A stretch of DNA of 64,000 nucleotides from Microbacterium album (GTDB lineage Bacteria; Actinomycetota; Actinomycetes; Actinomycetales; Microbacteriaceae). The stretch is taken from positions 310,001-374,000 of the forward strand of contig NZ_BMJY01000001.1 in assembly GCF_014643695.1 (NCBI RefSeq). The letters run 5' to 3'. This document shows positions 47,925 through 57,653 of this stretch, in pieces (the first letter of the stretch is position 1; the number at the start of each line of letters is the position of its first letter). Both the position numbers and the translations under genes were made by a program. The notes under the pieces are model-generated. The model was not told where the DNA came from, made no database searches, and saw only the letters and a list, made by a program, of their open reading frames with translations.

Positions 47925-50012
47925 GTGACTGCCGAGTACTCCGCCCATCATCTCCAGGTCCTGGAGGGCCTCGAGGCCGTCCGCAAGCGGCCGGGAATGT
48001 ACATCGGATCGAACGGCTCGCCCGGGCTCATGCACTGCCTGTGGGAGATCATCGACAACGCGGTCGACGAGGCCGTCGCGGGCAACGGCGACCGGATCGA
48101 CGTCATCCTGCACGCGGACGGCAGCGTCGAGGTGCACGACCGGGGTCGCGGCATCCCCGTCGACGTCGAACCGCGCACCGGCCTGACGGGCGTCGAGGTC
48201 GTCTTCACCAAGCTCCACGCGGGCGGCAAGTTCGGCGGCGGCTCGTATGCGGCCTCCGGCGGCCTGCACGGCGTCGGAGCGTCGGTCGTGAACGCCCTGT
48301 CGGAGCGGCTCGACGTCGAGGTCGACCGCGGCGGCAAGACCTACGCCATGTCGTTCCACCGCGGCGAGCCGGGCGTGTTCGCCGACGAGGGCGAGAAGCG
48401 GCCGGACGCGCCGTTCACGCCGTTCGACGAGCGGAGCGAGCTGCGCGTGGTCGGCAAGGCGGCCAAGTCGGCCACCGGCACGCGCGTGCGCTACTGGGCC
48501 GACAGGCAGATCTTCACGAAGGACGCCGCGTTCCAGCTCGACGACCTCGTCACCCGCGCGCGGCAGACGGCGTTCCTCGTGCCGGGCCTCGAGCTCGTGA
48601 TCCGCGACGAGCGCAGCCTCCCGGACGGGGAGCCCGTCGAGACGTCCTTCCGGTACGAGGGCGGCATCTCGGAGTTCGTGGACTTCCTCGCGACCGATGC
48701 CCCGGTCACCGACACGTGGCGGCTCACCGGCTCGGGCACCTTCACCGAGACGGTCCCGACCCTCCAGCCGGACGGATCGATGCGCGCGACCGAGGTGGAG
48801 CGCGAGTGCGCCGTGGACATCGCGCTGCGATGGGGAACCGGCTACGACACGGCCGTGCGCTCGTTCGTCAACATCATCGCCACGCCCAAGGGCGGCACCC
48901 ACCAGCAGGGCTTCGAGCAGGAGCTGCTCAAGCAGCTGCGGGCCCAGGTCGAGGCGAACGCCCGGCGGCTGAAGGTCGGCAACGACAAGCTCGAGAAGGA
49001 CGACGTGCTCGCGGGACTCAGCGCTGTGCTCACCGTGACGGTTCCCGAGCCGCAGTTCGAGGGGCAGACCAAGGAAGTGCTCGGCACACCCGCCGTGCGC
49101 GCGATCGTGGCCAAAGTCGTGCGGGAGCAGCTCAAGGCCCGCTTCGCGTCGACCAAGCGCGACGACAAGAACCAGACGTCGATGCTGCTGGACAAGGTCG
49201 TCGCCGAGATGAAGGCGCGCGTGTCGGCGCGCGCGCACAAGGAGACGCAGCGTCGCAAGAACGCCCTCGAGAGCTCGTCGTTGCCCGTCAAGCTGGTCGA
49301 CTGCCGCACGCAGGACGTCGCCCAGTCGGAGCTGTTCATCGTCGAGGGCGACTCGGCGCTCGGCACGGCGAAGCACGCGCGCAACAGCGAGTACCAGGCG
49401 CTCCTGCCGATCCGCGGCAAGATCCTCAACGTGCAGAAGGCCTCGATCAGCGACATGCTGTCGAACGCCGAGTGCGCGTCCATCATCCAGGTCGTGGGTG
49501 CCGGGTCCGGGCGGACGTTCGATCTCGACGCCGCGCGCTACGGCAAGGTGATCATGATGAGCGACGCCGACGTCGACGGCGCGCACATCCGGACCCTGCT
49601 GCTGACGCTGTTCTACCGGTACATGCGTCCGCTCGTGGAGGCCGGGCGCGTGTTCTCGGCCGTGCCCCCGTTGCACCGTGTGGTCGTCATCCACCCCGGC
49701 TCGAAGCCCAACGAGACCATCTACACGTACAGTGAAGCCGAGCTGCACCGGCTGCTGTCGCGGCTGCGCAAGGCCGGACGCCGGTGGCAGGAGCCGATCC
49801 AGCGGTACAAGGGCCTCGGGGAGATGGACGCCGACCAGCTCGCCGAGACCACCATGGCGCGCGAGGGGCGCCTCCTGCGCCGCGTTCGGCTCGAGGACGC
49901 CGAGGCCGCCGGGCGCGTGTTCGAGATGCTGATGGGCAACGAGGTCGCCCCCCGCCGCGAGTTCATCGTCGAGTCGGCGGACCGGCTCTCGCGGGAGGCC
50001 ATCGACGCGTGA
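47925..50012 (+). CDS. parE: DNA topoisomerase IV subunit B (ParE)
   Basis: A 695-residue ATPase subunit of a type II topoisomerase that decatenates chromosomes with ParC. The GHKL ATPase has EGLEAVRKRPGMYIGSNG, EIIDNAVDEAVAG, HDRGRGIPVD, and SGGLHGVGASVVNALS. The TOPRIM domain has FIVEGDSALGTAKHARN and MSDADVDGAHIRTLLL. GTG 47925 lies 8 bases behind a TAGCAT and fits the family start; the frame extends upstream to 47880. parC lies convergently downstream, separated by DUF6412 and a YidC-like gene. ParE rather than GyrB is inferred from this context; gyrB normally lies by dnaA/recF. Confidence 0.92.
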   Translation: MTAEYSAHHLQVLEGLEAVRKRPGMYIGSNGSPGLMHCLWEIIDNAVDEAVAGNGDRIDVILHADGSVEVHDRGRGIPVDVEPRTGLTGVEVVFTKLHAGGKFGGGSYAASGGLHGVGASVVNALSERLDVEVDRGGKTYAMSFHRGEPGVFADEGEKRPDAPFTPFDERSELRVVGKAAKSATGTRVRYWADRQIFTKDAAFQLDDLVTRARQTAFLVPGLELVIRDERSLPDGEPVETSFRYEGGISEFVDFLATDAPVTDTWRLTGSGTFTETVPTLQPDGSMRATEVERECAVDIALRWGTGYDTAVRSFVNIIATPKGGTHQQGFEQELLKQLRAQVEANARRLKVGNDKLEKDDVLAGLSAVLTVTVPEPQFEGQTKEVLGTPAVRAIVAKVVREQLKARFASTKRDDKNQTSMLLDKVVAEMKARVSARAHKETQRRKNALESSSLPVKLVDCRTQDVAQSELFIVEGDSALGTAKHARNSEYQALLPIRGKILNVQKASISDMLSNAECASIIQVVGAGSGRTFDLDAARYGKVIMMSDADVDGAHIRTLLLTLFYRYMRPLVEAGRVFSAVPPLHRVVVIHPGSKPNETIYTYSEAELHRLLSRLRKAGRRWQEPIQRYKGLGEMDADQLAETTMAREGRLLRRVRLEDAEAAGRVFEMLMGNEVAPRREFIVESADRLSREAIDA

Positions 50013-50038
50013 CCCGCGTCGCGGGCCTCTCCGCGTCG

Positions 50039-50044
50039 TAGACT
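50039..50044 (+). promoter_or_regulatory. Candidate -10 (TAGACT) for DUF6412-yidC-like pair
   Basis: TAGACT 27 bases before GTG 50072, which has a GGAGGAGGT ribosome site. Confidence 0.4.
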
Positions 50045-50071
50045 CGAGTCACCGAGCGGAGGAGGTCGAGC

Positions 50072-50371
50072 GTGTTCACACTGCTGTCCGTCCTCGCGCC
50101 GCTCGGCATCATCGCCGGCACCTACCTGCTGACGGGGCCCGAGCCGTCCGCGCTGGCCGCGGCGGCGATCCTCTCGCTCGGCGCGGCCTGGCTGCCGACG
50201 TCGACGCGCTCCCTGGCGAGCGAGCTGCTGCGCATGGTCGCGCCGCGCCCGCCCGTGCCGCGGCGTCGCTCGGCGGTCATCCCGGCCGTGGTGCTCCGCC
50301 TGGCGGAGAGCCCCGGGATCCCCGGCGCCGTGCGTTCCCGCGCGCCGTCGCGGTTCCGCGTCGCCGCCTGA
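50072..50371 (+). CDS. Small membrane protein (DUF6412 type)
   Basis: A 99-residue protein. Two hydrophobic segments are at the N-terminus (FTLLSVLAPLGIIAGTYLL and ALAAAAILSLGAAWL), followed by a basic, Arg- and Pro-rich tail. The pattern fits DUF6412, a small actinobacterial family found directly upstream of a second YidC-like gene. A role as a partner of that insertase is inference from position only. GTG 50072 has the strong GGAGGAGGT site. The YidC-like start is 166 bases further on. Confidence 0.65.
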   Translation: MFTLLSVLAPLGIIAGTYLLTGPEPSALAAAAILSLGAAWLPTSTRSLASELLRMVAPRPPVPRRRSAVIPAVVLRLAESPGIPGAVRSRAPSRFRVAA

Positions 50372-50537
50372 TCGTCGCGCTCTCCTCCGACCGCCGGACG
50401 TCGCTCCGGCCGTCGCCCGCGCGCCCGTTCACGGCGACGCGATCCGGATGATCTCGCGCCGTTCGCGCGGGGGCGGAGCGTCGCGTGCCGACGACTCCGA
50501 CCTTCACGACGGCGCTCGTCTCGACGTGAAGGAACCC

Positions 50538-51278
50538 GTGAACATCTACGAATTCGCGCCCGTCCAGGTGCTGTTGTCCGCCGCCTCCTGGGTCGTCACG
50601 GCTCTCGGCGACCTGCTCGAGCCGGTCGCGGGCGGCGCAGCCTCCGCCCTCGCCGTGGTCATCCTGACGCTGCTCGTCCGCGTCGCGCTGATCCCCGTCG
50701 GCGTCTCCCAGGCCCGCGCAGCCGTGACGAGAGAGCGGCTCGCGCCCAAGATCGCGGAGCTGCGGCGACGCTACGCCAAGCGGCCCGAGGAACTGCAGCG
50801 CCGGCTCATGGAGCTGTATGCGCAGGAGAAGGCGTCGCCGCTGCAGGGCTGCCTGCCGGTGCTCGCCCAGGCCCCCGTGCTGCTCGCCGTGTACGGCATC
50901 TTCGCGCACCCCGCGATCGGCGACGCCCCGAACGACCTGCTGGCGCACGACCTGCTCGGTGTGGGGCTGGGAGACGCCCTCGCGTCGCAGCTCGTGACGG
51001 GCACCGTCACGATCGGCTCGGGAGCGGTCTTCGGCGCGCTCATGATCGTCATCGCGGTGGTGGCGCAGCTCTCGCGCCGGCTGCTGCCGATCGTGCCGCC
51101 GGCCCCTGCCGGGGATGGTCCCGACCTGTCGGGCGTGTTCCGCGCGATGACCCTGCTGCCGTTCGTCACCGCGGTCGTCGCGGCGTTCGTCCCGCTCGCC
51201 GCCGCGGTCTACCTCGCGACGACGACGACCTGGACGCTCGCCGAGCGGCTCGTGCTCAAGCGCCTGATCCACCCGTAG
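50538..51278 (+). CDS. YidC/Oxa1-family membrane insertase, short paralogue
   Basis: A 246-residue YidC/Oxa1/Alb3 insertase-like protein. Five hydrophobic segments are visible: VQVLLSAASWVVTALG, ALAVVILTLLVRVALIPV (with the positively charged groove Arg of the family), GCLPVLAQAPVLLAVYGIF, VFGALMIVIAVVAQL and LLPFVTAVVAAFVPLAAAV. The cytoplasmic coiled-coil region LAPKIAELRRRYAKRPEELQ is present. It is shorter than the housekeeping YidC normally found near rnpA, so it is probably an extra copy. GTG 50538 has AAGGA at suitable spacing; the frame extends further up without YidC-like sequence. Confidence 0.85.
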   Translation: MNIYEFAPVQVLLSAASWVVTALGDLLEPVAGGAASALAVVILTLLVRVALIPVGVSQARAAVTRERLAPKIAELRRRYAKRPEELQRRLMELYAQEKASPLQGCLPVLAQAPVLLAVYGIFAHPAIGDAPNDLLAHDLLGVGLGDALASQLVTGTVTIGSGAVFGALMIVIAVVAQLSRRLLPIVPPAPAGDGPDLSGVFRAMTLLPFVTAVVAAFVPLAAAVYLATTTTWTLAERLVLKRLIHP

Positions 51279-51326
51279 CGCGCGTCGTCCCGTCTCAGCC
51301 GGAGTCGACCCGGCCGGCGATGCCCG

Positions 51327-53783
51327 TCAGACGAGTGTGCGCCCGATCGAGCCGACCACGGCCTCGAGAGGCTGCCCCGAGGCGTCGCGGCGGGCGAGGG
51401 TCTCGGGCAGCTTCCGGACCGCGCCGGTCGGGTCCACGGCGCGCGCCGGATCCGGCCCGACCCAGGCGAGCGTGAGCCGGTCCTCGCCCTTCAGGAACGC
51501 GTGCGCGCGCACGCCGCCGGTGGCGCGTCCCTTCGCCGGGAACTCGGAGAAGTCGGTGATCTTCGCGCGGCCGGCGTCGGCCCCGGGGATCGTCCCGGAT
51601 GCCCCCGAGACGGTGACGACGACGTTCTCGTCGCCCGTGGCGGCCCCGAAGAAGACGACGGAGGCGTCTGCGCCGAGCTTGATGCCGGCCATGCCTCCCG
51701 CGGGCGCGCCCTGGGGACGCACCGCGGAGGCGGCGAACCGCAGCAGCTGCGCATCGGACGTGACGAACACGAGCTCCGCGTCCTCGCCGGCCCGCGCGGC
51801 CCCTACGACCGTGTCGGACGGCTTCAACCCGATGATCTCGAGCTCGGTCTTGGGTGGCAGGGCCGCGGGAACGATCCTCTTGACGACTCCCTGCGCCGTT
51901 CCGAGCGCGAGGGGGGTGTCGTCGTCGAGGCGCATGAGCGCGACCACGCGCTCGGAGCGATCCGTCAGCCCGAGGTAGTCGTGCAGCTTCGCCCCCGCCC
52001 CCAGCTGAACGGAGTTGGCCGGCACGGAGGGCAGGTCGACGGGGCTGAACCGCACCAGGCGCCCGCGCGAGGTCACGGCGCCGATCTCGCCCCGCACGGT
52101 GGCCTCGACCGTCGCGAGGATCGCGTCGTGCTTGCTGCGCCGCGCCGGAGCCGCCAGTCGCTGCCCCTCGGGAACCTCGATCCGCACCGCGCGTCCCGTC
52201 GTCGACAGCGCCACGACCGTCGGCGCGTCGGCGATCTGCAGGTCGGGTGCGCCCTTCTTCGCCCGGGGAGCCGCGGGCTTGGCGTTCATCAGCAGCGTCC
52301 GGCGCGGCGTGCTGTACTTGTCGGCCGTCTGCTCGAGCTCGCGCGCCACCTGCTGGCGCAGCAGGGCGTCCGAGCCGAGCAGTTCCTCGAGCCGCGCGAT
52401 CTCGGCGAGCAGGGCGTCGCGCTCCTGCTCCAGCTCGATGCGCGAGAACTTGGTGAGGCGGCGCAGCCGCAGCTCGAGGATGTACTCGGCCTGCACATCG
52501 TCGAGGTCGAAGACCGTGCACAGGCGGGTGCGCGCCTCCTCGGAGGTCTCGGACGAGCGGATCACCTGGATCACCTCGTCGACGTCGAGGATCGCGATCA
52601 GCAGACCCGCGACGAGGTGCAGGCGCTCACGGCGACGCGCGAGCCGGTGGCGCGAGCGGCGGGTAACCACGTCCAGGCGGTGGTCGATGTACACGCGCAG
52701 CAGCTCCTTGAGGCCGAGCGTGCGGGGCTGTCCGTCGACGAGTGCGACGTTGTTGATGTTGAACGAGTCCTCGAGCGGGGTGAGCTTGTACAGCAGCTCC
52801 AGGACCGCCTCGGGGTCGAAGCCCGTCTTGATGCCGATGACGAGCCGCAGGCCGTTGTGACGATCGGTCAGATCCACCACGTCGCTGATGCCCTGCAGCC
52901 GCTTGGACTGCACGGCGTCCTTGAGTTTCTCGATGACCCGTTCGGGGCCGACCATGTAGGGCAGCTCCGTGATGACGATCCCGGTGCGGCGCGGCGCGAC
53001 CGGCTCGATCGACGCCTTGGCGCGCAGCTTGAACGCGCCTCGGCCGGTCTCGTACGCGTCTCGGACGCCGTCCAGGCCCAGCAGGATGCCGCCGGAGGGG
53101 AAGTCGGGACCGGGCACGAACTCCATGAGCTCGGCGGTGGTGGCCTCGGGATGCTCGAGGAGATGCGTGGCCGCCGCGATGACCTCGCTCAGGTTGTGCG
53201 GCGCCATGTTCGTGGCCATGCCCACGGCGATGCCGCTGGCCCCGTTGACGAGCAGGTTCGGGTACGCGGCCGGCAGCACGGCCGGCTGCTGGAACTGGCC
53301 GTCGTAGTTGGGCACGAAGTCGACGACGTCCTCGTCGAGGTTCTCCGTGAGGGACAGGGCCGGCGCCGCGAGCCGCGCCTCCGTGTAACGCGCGGCGGCC
53401 GGACCGTCGTCGAGGGAGCCGAAGTTGCCGTGCCCGTCGATGAGCGGGACGCGCAGCGCCCAGTCCTGGGCGAGGCGCACCAGGGCGTCGTAGATCGCCG
53501 AGTCACCGTGGGGGTGGAGCTTTCCCATGACCTCGCCGACGACGCGCGCGCTCTTGACGTGGCCGCGGTCGGGGCGCAGGCCCATCTCGGCCATCTGGTA
53601 CAGGATGCGGCGCTGCACCGGCTTGAGCCCGTCGCGCGCGTCGGGCAGCGCGCGCGAGTAGATCACGGAGTAGGCGTACTCGAGGTACGACCCCTGCATC
53701 TCCGTCTCGAGGTCGATGTCCTCGATGCGCTCCTCGACCGGGGGGCCGGGGGGATTCGGGGATGCGGAACGGGTGCGCGCCAT
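51327..53783 (-). CDS. parC: DNA topoisomerase IV subunit A (ParC)
   Basis: An 818-residue cleavage-religation subunit partnering ParE. The breakage-reunion domain has [34 protein letters not shown] (the quinolone-pocket helix, with Ser95 and Asp94), and the catalytic Tyr133 in AARYTEARL. The C-terminal half is a beta-pinwheel without the GyrA-box QRRGGKG, which supports ParC rather than GyrA. There is an unusual basic linker (RAKKGAPD) before the pinwheel. ATG 53783 has GAAAGAG upstream. It is convergent with the YidC-like gene and divergent from the phosphodiesterase-like gene. Confidence 0.94.
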   Translation of the reverse strand: MARTRSASPNPPGPPVEERIEDIDLETEMQGSYLEYAYSVIYSRALPDARDGLKPVQRRILYQMAEMGLRPDRGHVKSARVVGEVMGKLHPHGDSAIYDALVRLAQDWALRVPLIDGHGNFGSLDDGPAAARYTEARLAAPALSLTENLDEDVVDFVPNYDGQFQQPAVLPAAYPNLLVNGASGIAVGMATNMAPHNLSEVIAAATHLLEHPEATTAELMEFVPGPDFPSGGILLGLDGVRDAYETGRGAFKLRAKASIEPVAPRRTGIVITELPYMVGPERVIEKLKDAVQSKRLQGISDVVDLTDRHNGLRLVIGIKTGFDPEAVLELLYKLTPLEDSFNINNVALVDGQPRTLGLKELLRVYIDHRLDVVTRRSRHRLARRRERLHLVAGLLIAILDVDEVIQVIRSSETSEEARTRLCTVFDLDDVQAEYILELRLRRLTKFSRIELEQERDALLAEIARLEELLGSDALLRQQVARELEQTADKYSTPRRTLLMNAKPAAPRAKKGAPDLQIADAPTVVALSTTGRAVRIEVPEGQRLAAPARRSKHDAILATVEATVRGEIGAVTSRGRLVRFSPVDLPSVPANSVQLGAGAKLHDYLGLTDRSERVVALMRLDDDTPLALGTAQGVVKRIVPAALPPKTELEIIGLKPSDTVVGAARAGEDAELVFVTSDAQLLRFAASAVRPQGAPAGGMAGIKLGADASVVFFGAATGDENVVVTVSGASGTIPGADAGRAKITDFSEFPAKGRATGGVRAHAFLKGEDRLTLAWVGPDPARAVDPTGAVRKLPETLARRDASGQPLEAVVGSIGRTLV

Positions 53784-53860
53784 ACTGCTCTTTCGACTCG
53801 ATTGCGTCTCTCGGGCGGGACGCCGATGCGGGCGAAGCGCACTGTGCGAGACTTGCCCGG

Positions 53861-54988
53861 ATGCCCTCCATCGTACCGACGGGTCCGCGTGCGGCCCGGA
53901 GCCTCACCGGAGTTGCGGCCGACCTCCTGTCCTCGCTCGGCGGCGACGCCGCTGAGCTTCCCGCGGCGCGCTCGGCCGTGCTGATCGTCATCGACGGGCT
54001 GGGCGCGCTCCAGTTGCGGGGGCACGCGGGTCACGCCCGGCGACTCGCGGCGCTGATGGGCAAGAAGGACGTGGCACGCACCGTCTTCCCCTCGACGACG
54101 GCCGCGGCGCTCACGTCGACCCTCACGGGCGTCGCGCCGGGCGAGCACGGTCTCGTGGGCTATCGCACGCTCGATCCCGCGCAGGGGCGCCTGGCGAATC
54201 AGCTCAACGGCTACGAGCGGGACGGGCTCGATCCGGCGACGTGGCAGCGCATGCCCACGGTCTTCGAGCGCGCCGCGGCGCATGGGCGGCGCACGTTCGC
54301 CGTCGGGCTCGCCGAGTACGCCCGCAGCGGCTTCACGGCGGCGATCCTGCGCGGCGCCGAGTACGTGCCCGCCGACGACACGCGGATGCGCGTGCGGCTG
54401 GCGTACGACCTGGCGGCGCGCGAGCCGGGGTCGCTCGTGTACTGCTACTTGCCCGAGGTGGACAAGGCGGGCCACCGGTACGGCATCGCGTCGGAGGAGT
54501 GGCTCGCGGCGCTCGAGGACGTGGACGCGGCGTTCGGCGTGGAGCCCCACGGCGACGTGGGTGTGCTCGTCACCGCCGACCACGGCATGGTGGACGTCCC
54601 GCGGCACCGGCACGTGCTGCTGGCCGACGGGGATCCGCGCCTCGACGGCGTCGCTCACCTGGGCGGCGAGCCGAGGCTGCTGCACGTCTACCTCGCCCCC
54701 GGCGTCGACGCGCGGGCCGCGGCGCGGGTGTGGTCCGCCGAGTCCGGGCGGGCCGCCGACGTGTCGACGCGCGAGCAGGCGATCGCCGACGGGCTCTTCG
54801 GCGACGTGCACGCGGACGTGCGGGCCCGCATCGGCGACGTGATCGTGGCCGCGCGCGGGACGTGGGCGTTCTACGACGATCGTCTCGAGGACAAGCACGC
54901 GCAGGACATGATCGGTCAGCACGGCTCGACGACGCCCGAGGAGACGATCGTGCCCTATCTGCGGCTGGGAGCGTACGCCGTCGGCTGA
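53861..54988 (+). CDS. Alkaline-phosphatase-superfamily phosphodiesterase/pyrophosphatase-like protein
   Basis: A 375-residue protein of the nucleotide pyrophosphatase/phosphodiesterase group. Metal ligands: first Asp in [14 protein letters not shown], nucleophile Thr in [22 protein letters not shown], Asp and His in [12 protein letters not shown], Asp-His in [12 protein letters not shown], and the final His in [14 protein letters not shown]. All are present, so an active two-metal hydrolase is expected. It has no signal peptide, thus probably cytoplasmic. The start ATG 53861 is chosen because a GAGACT (one off TAnnnT) ends 7 bases upstream; the frame opens earlier at 53762. In mycobacteria a similar gene lies near sepH. 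Confidence 0.88.
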   Translation: MPSIVPTGPRAARSLTGVAADLLSSLGGDAAELPAARSAVLIVIDGLGALQLRGHAGHARRLAALMGKKDVARTVFPSTTAAALTSTLTGVAPGEHGLVGYRTLDPAQGRLANQLNGYERDGLDPATWQRMPTVFERAAAHGRRTFAVGLAEYARSGFTAAILRGAEYVPADDTRMRVRLAYDLAAREPGSLVYCYLPEVDKAGHRYGIASEEWLAALEDVDAAFGVEPHGDVGVLVTADHGMVDVPRHRHVLLADGDPRLDGVAHLGGEPRLLHVYLAPGVDARAAARVWSAESGRAADVSTREQAIADGLFGDVHADVRARIGDVIVAARGTWAFYDDRLEDKHAQDMIGQHGSTTPEETIVPYLRLGAYAVG

Positions 54989-54997
54989 CGCCGTGGC

Positions 54998-56104
54998 TCA
55001 GTCGTCGCTGCGGGCGCCGAAGACGATCTCGTCCCACGAGGGCATGGACGTCCGGCCTCGGCGCCGCGGCGACTCCTCGTGCTCGCGCGCCTCGGCGGAT
55101 CCCCCCGCGGGGTGATCGGACGCGGCATGCCCGGCGGGACGCTCATCGGCGTGGCGTTCGGCCTGGCCTTCGGCGGATGTCTGCCGACTCGCCGAGCGTT
55201 CGACGGCGTCGAACAGCGTGACGGGCGCGACCGGCGTCGCGGGTGCGGGCGTGTCCGAGCCGGACCCGCCCGGCTCGGCGGTCGGGGGTGCCTCGCGCTG
55301 ACCGCGGCGACGACGCAGAGCCTCCAGCAGGTCCGCGGTGTCGGGGTTGGCGACCTCGGCGCCGGGCGCCCGGTTGGTGGCGCGCTCGCGCGCGACCGGG
55401 GACGAATCGGGCGCCGGCTCGGGCTCGGGCAGGCGCCGGGGCCCGAACGCCGCGGGGTCGAAGCGGTCCTCCTCGGCGGGTGTCGGCTCCGTGGGGGCGA
55501 CCGTGTCGAGGGCGCGCAGCCGGGGGATCAGCCCCTCCGGCATGGGGCCCTGGCGGGAGAGCTGGGTGGCATCGCCGTTGAGCGGCGAGAGCGCGCCGCG
55601 TCGCGGCTCGAAGCTCCAGCGCGCGTCGTGGTCGACGTCGTTCGCGGTGAACTCGAGCTTGACGATCCAGCCCGACGACTCTTTCCAGCTCGTCCAGCGT
55701 TCGCCTCTCGCGCCGAGGTCGGCGAGCTTGGCGCGGATGGCGACCCCGAAGGTGGGGTTCTCGTCCTGGCCGAGCTCGACTCCCATGAGCACGGGCACGG
55801 CCAGCGCCTGCGCGACGATGTGCTCGCGTTCGGCGATCACCGGGCCCTCGAAGCGCCGGATGTCCTCGATCCGCGCGCCGAGCAGCTGCGCGACCTCTTC
55901 GGCCGAGAGGCCCGAGCGGATGTGTGCCTGGATCTCCCGCGGGCTCGGCAGTGGCGGACGGTTCTCGGCGGGGGTGTCATCCCGGCGGGCGCGCCGGATC
56001 TCGGAGCGGAGGACGTCGTCGACGGCGAGCGTGAAGCGCTGACCCGACTCGGTCGCCAGGACGAGACGGCCGTCCTCGGTTCCGACGATGGTGAGCTGAT
56101 CCAT
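54998..56104 (-). CDS. sepH: Septation protein SepH
   Basis: A 368-residue actinobacterial cell-division protein (DUF3071), known in Streptomyces to bind FtsZ and promote its assembly. The N-terminal conserved domain (MDQLTIVGTEDGRLVLATES) includes a helix-turn-helix-like stretch PSPREIQAHIRSGLSAEEVA and the ALAVPVLMG core; the C-terminal half is a long low-complexity Pro/Glu/Ala linker ending in the conserved tail PSWDEIVFG. Two close ATGs exist (56110 and 56104); GAGGAG is 7 bases from the second, which is preferred. Divergent from the DUF4193 gene. Confidence 0.93.
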   Translation of the reverse strand: MDQLTIVGTEDGRLVLATESGQRFTLAVDDVLRSEIRRARRDDTPAENRPPLPSPREIQAHIRSGLSAEEVAQLLGARIEDIRRFEGPVIAEREHIVAQALAVPVLMGVELGQDENPTFGVAIRAKLADLGARGERWTSWKESSGWIVKLEFTANDVDHDARWSFEPRRGALSPLNGDATQLSRQGPMPEGLIPRLRALDTVAPTEPTPAEEDRFDPAAFGPRRLPEPEPAPDSSPVARERATNRAPGAEVANPDTADLLEALRRRRGQREAPPTAEPGGSGSDTPAPATPVAPVTLFDAVERSASRQTSAEGQAERHADERPAGHAASDHPAGGSAEAREHEESPRRRGRTSMPSWDEIVFGARSDD

Positions 56105-56323
56105 GCCCATGCTCCTCTGGCTCCCTGGTGCCGCTGGCGTTCACGACGCACACATGGTTTCACGCGGCGGTCGGATCCCCGGGAATACCGCGGGCGTGCC
56201 GCGAGTTTGGACGGCAGCAGACCGGGTGCATTTGCTAAACGTTCACCGGTCATGCAAACTATCGCCGCCCGCCGCCCGGCGCGGACGCACCACCCCCGTA
56301 CGAAAGAAGCGTGACCCACTCAC

Positions 56324-56620
56324 ATGGCAACCGACTACGACGCCCCACGCAAGACCGAGGACGACGGCAACGAGTCGATCGAGGCTCTCAAGGCGCGTGT
56401 GCCCGACAACCTCTCGGGGTCGGTGGACGTGGAGGATGCCGACAACCCCTCGAGCTTCGACCTGCCCGGCGCCGACCTCTCGAACGTCGAGCTCGACGTC
56501 GTGGTGCTCCCGCCGCAGGAGGACGAGTTCACGTGCATGGACTGCTTCCTGGTGAAGCACCGCTCCCAGATCGACCACGAGGGCCCGTCGGGGCCTATCT
56601 GCCGCGACTGCGCAGCCTGA
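56324..56620 (+). CDS. DUF4193 zinc-binding-like protein
   Basis: A 98-residue conserved actinobacterial protein of unknown function. The acidic N-terminus (MATDYDAPRKTEDD) is followed by DLPGADLSNVELDVVVLPPQ and a C-terminal Cys cluster, FTCMDCFLVKHRSQ and PICRDCAA, fitting a four-cysteine zinc ribbon. In Mycobacterium the orthologous gene lies between sigA and dut, as here. The start ATG fits family members; the 219-base gap to sepH holds the promoter, but I see no clear TAnnnT. The 3' end overlaps that of the convergent DUF3093 gene by 26 bases. Confidence 0.9.
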   Translation: MATDYDAPRKTEDDGNESIEALKARVPDNLSGSVDVEDADNPSSFDLPGADLSNVELDVVVLPPQEDEFTCMDCFLVKHRSQIDHEGPSGPICRDCAA

Positions 56621-57134
56621 GCCGCTGGGCGTGACGCACCGCCGCCGCGAGACGGTCGGGGGTGCGTGACGACAGCGTCCACGACCTCACGGGATCGGCG
56701 GGATCGACGTTCGGAAGGACGACGATCCCGCCGATCCCTCCGCGTATCAGGTGCCATCCCTGCGAGTCCAGCCGCGGGCCGCGCGCGGCGTGCGCCTCGT
56801 CGTCCGTGAGCGGCACCGGCTCGCCCAGGAGCGTGACGTCGATGTGCGCCCGGCCGGCGCGAAGCTCCCCGTCGGCGACCTCGACGACCGGGGACGAGAG
56901 CATGAGCGCCGCGATCACGACGACCGCGACGGCCAGCCCGATCGCGAGGGACAGGGCGGGATCGACGCGCACGAACACGAGCGCCGCCATCGGGGCCACG
57001 ATGGCGGCGGAGCCCAGGATCCACAGCGAGGGGGAGAGGCGCTCGCGGTACACGCGCGACGCGGGCGCGCCTCGCGTCGCGGACCGGGCGCCCGTGGATT
57101 GCCCGGCCGTGGATTGCCCGTCCGTCGATTGCAT
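56595..57134 (-). CDS. DUF3093 membrane protein
   Basis: A 179-residue actinobacterial protein of unknown function. After a Gln/Ser/Thr-rich start, two adjacent transmembrane helices (SPSLWILGSAAIVAPMAALV and LSLAIGLAVAVVVIAALML) precede a small PH-like soluble domain with LRAGRAHIDVTLLGEPVPL and GIGGIVVLPNVDPADPVRSW. ATG 57134 is chosen because GGTAAT, a weak -10, lies 10 bases upstream and would overlap an earlier ATG at 57146. It is divergent from dut with overlapping promoters, and the 3' end overlaps the DUF4193 gene. The same arrangement is known from mycobacteria. Confidence 0.85.
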   Translation of the reverse strand: MQSTDGQSTAGQSTGARSATRGAPASRVYRERLSPSLWILGSAAIVAPMAALVFVRVDPALSLAIGLAVAVVVIAALMLSSPVVEVADGELRAGRAHIDVTLLGEPVPLTDDEAHAARGPRLDSQGWHLIRGGIGGIVVLPNVDPADPVRSWTLSSRTPDRLAAAVRHAQRLRLRSRGR

Positions 57135-57144
57135 CGTGTTCTGC

Positions 57145-57152
57145 ATTACCCT
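57145..57152. promoter_or_regulatory. Overlapping -10 elements of divergent dut and DUF3093 genes
   Basis: TACCCT (57147-57152, plus) ends 6 bases before the dut GTG at 57159. GGTAAT (57150-57145, minus) reads toward the DUF3093 gene. They share four bases, so the two promoters should compete for polymerase. Confidence 0.45.
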
Positions 57153-57158
57153 CGTGGA

Positions 57159-57653
57159 GTGACCGAAACCGTGGACGTCCCCATTATCGCCCCGGCGCTG
57201 CCTGCTTACGCGCACCCGGGGGACGCGGGGGCGGATCTGGTGGCGGCGGAGGCCGTGCGGCTGGAGCCCGGTGAGCGGGCGCTCGTGGGCACGGGGGTGC
57301 GCATCGCGCTGCCGGAGGGCTTCGCGGCGTTCGTGGTTCCGCGCAGTGGGCTCGCCGCCAAGCACGGCATCACGGTCGTGAACGCGCCGGGGACGATCGA
57401 CGCCGGTTATCGCGGCGAGATCAAGGTGGCGTTGCTGAACACCGACCGTCGCGCGGCGTACGACATCGCGGTGGGCGACAGGATCGCCCAGTTGATCGTG
57501 ATGCCCGTGCCGCGGGCACGGTTCGTCGCGGTCGAGGAGCTGCCCGACAGCGTGCGCGGCGCCGGCGGGTTCGGCTCCACCGGCTACACCGGCGACGGGT
57601 CCCGGACAGACGGGTCGCCGTCGGCGACCGGATCGAGTGAGGAATCGAAGTGA
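57159..57653 (+). CDS. dut: dUTP diphosphatase
   Basis: A 164-residue trimeric dUTPase that hydrolyses dUTP to dUMP, keeping uracil out of DNA and feeding thymidylate synthesis. All five motifs are visible: HPGDAGADLVAAE (I), VPRSGLAAKHGI (II), NAPGTIDAGYRGEIKVALLN (III), GDRIAQLIVMPV (IV) and GAGGFGSTG (V). The Ser/Thr/Gly-rich C-terminal tail after motif V is about 15 residues longer than the minimal enzyme. GTG 57159 is leaderless-type. The stop overlaps the DUF3710 start (GTGA). Confidence 0.96.
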   Translation: MTETVDVPIIAPALPAYAHPGDAGADLVAAEAVRLEPGERALVGTGVRIALPEGFAAFVVPRSGLAAKHGITVVNAPGTIDAGYRGEIKVALLNTDRRAAYDIAVGDRIAQLIVMPVPRARFVAVEELPDSVRGAGGFGSTGYTGDGSRTDGSPSATGSSEESK

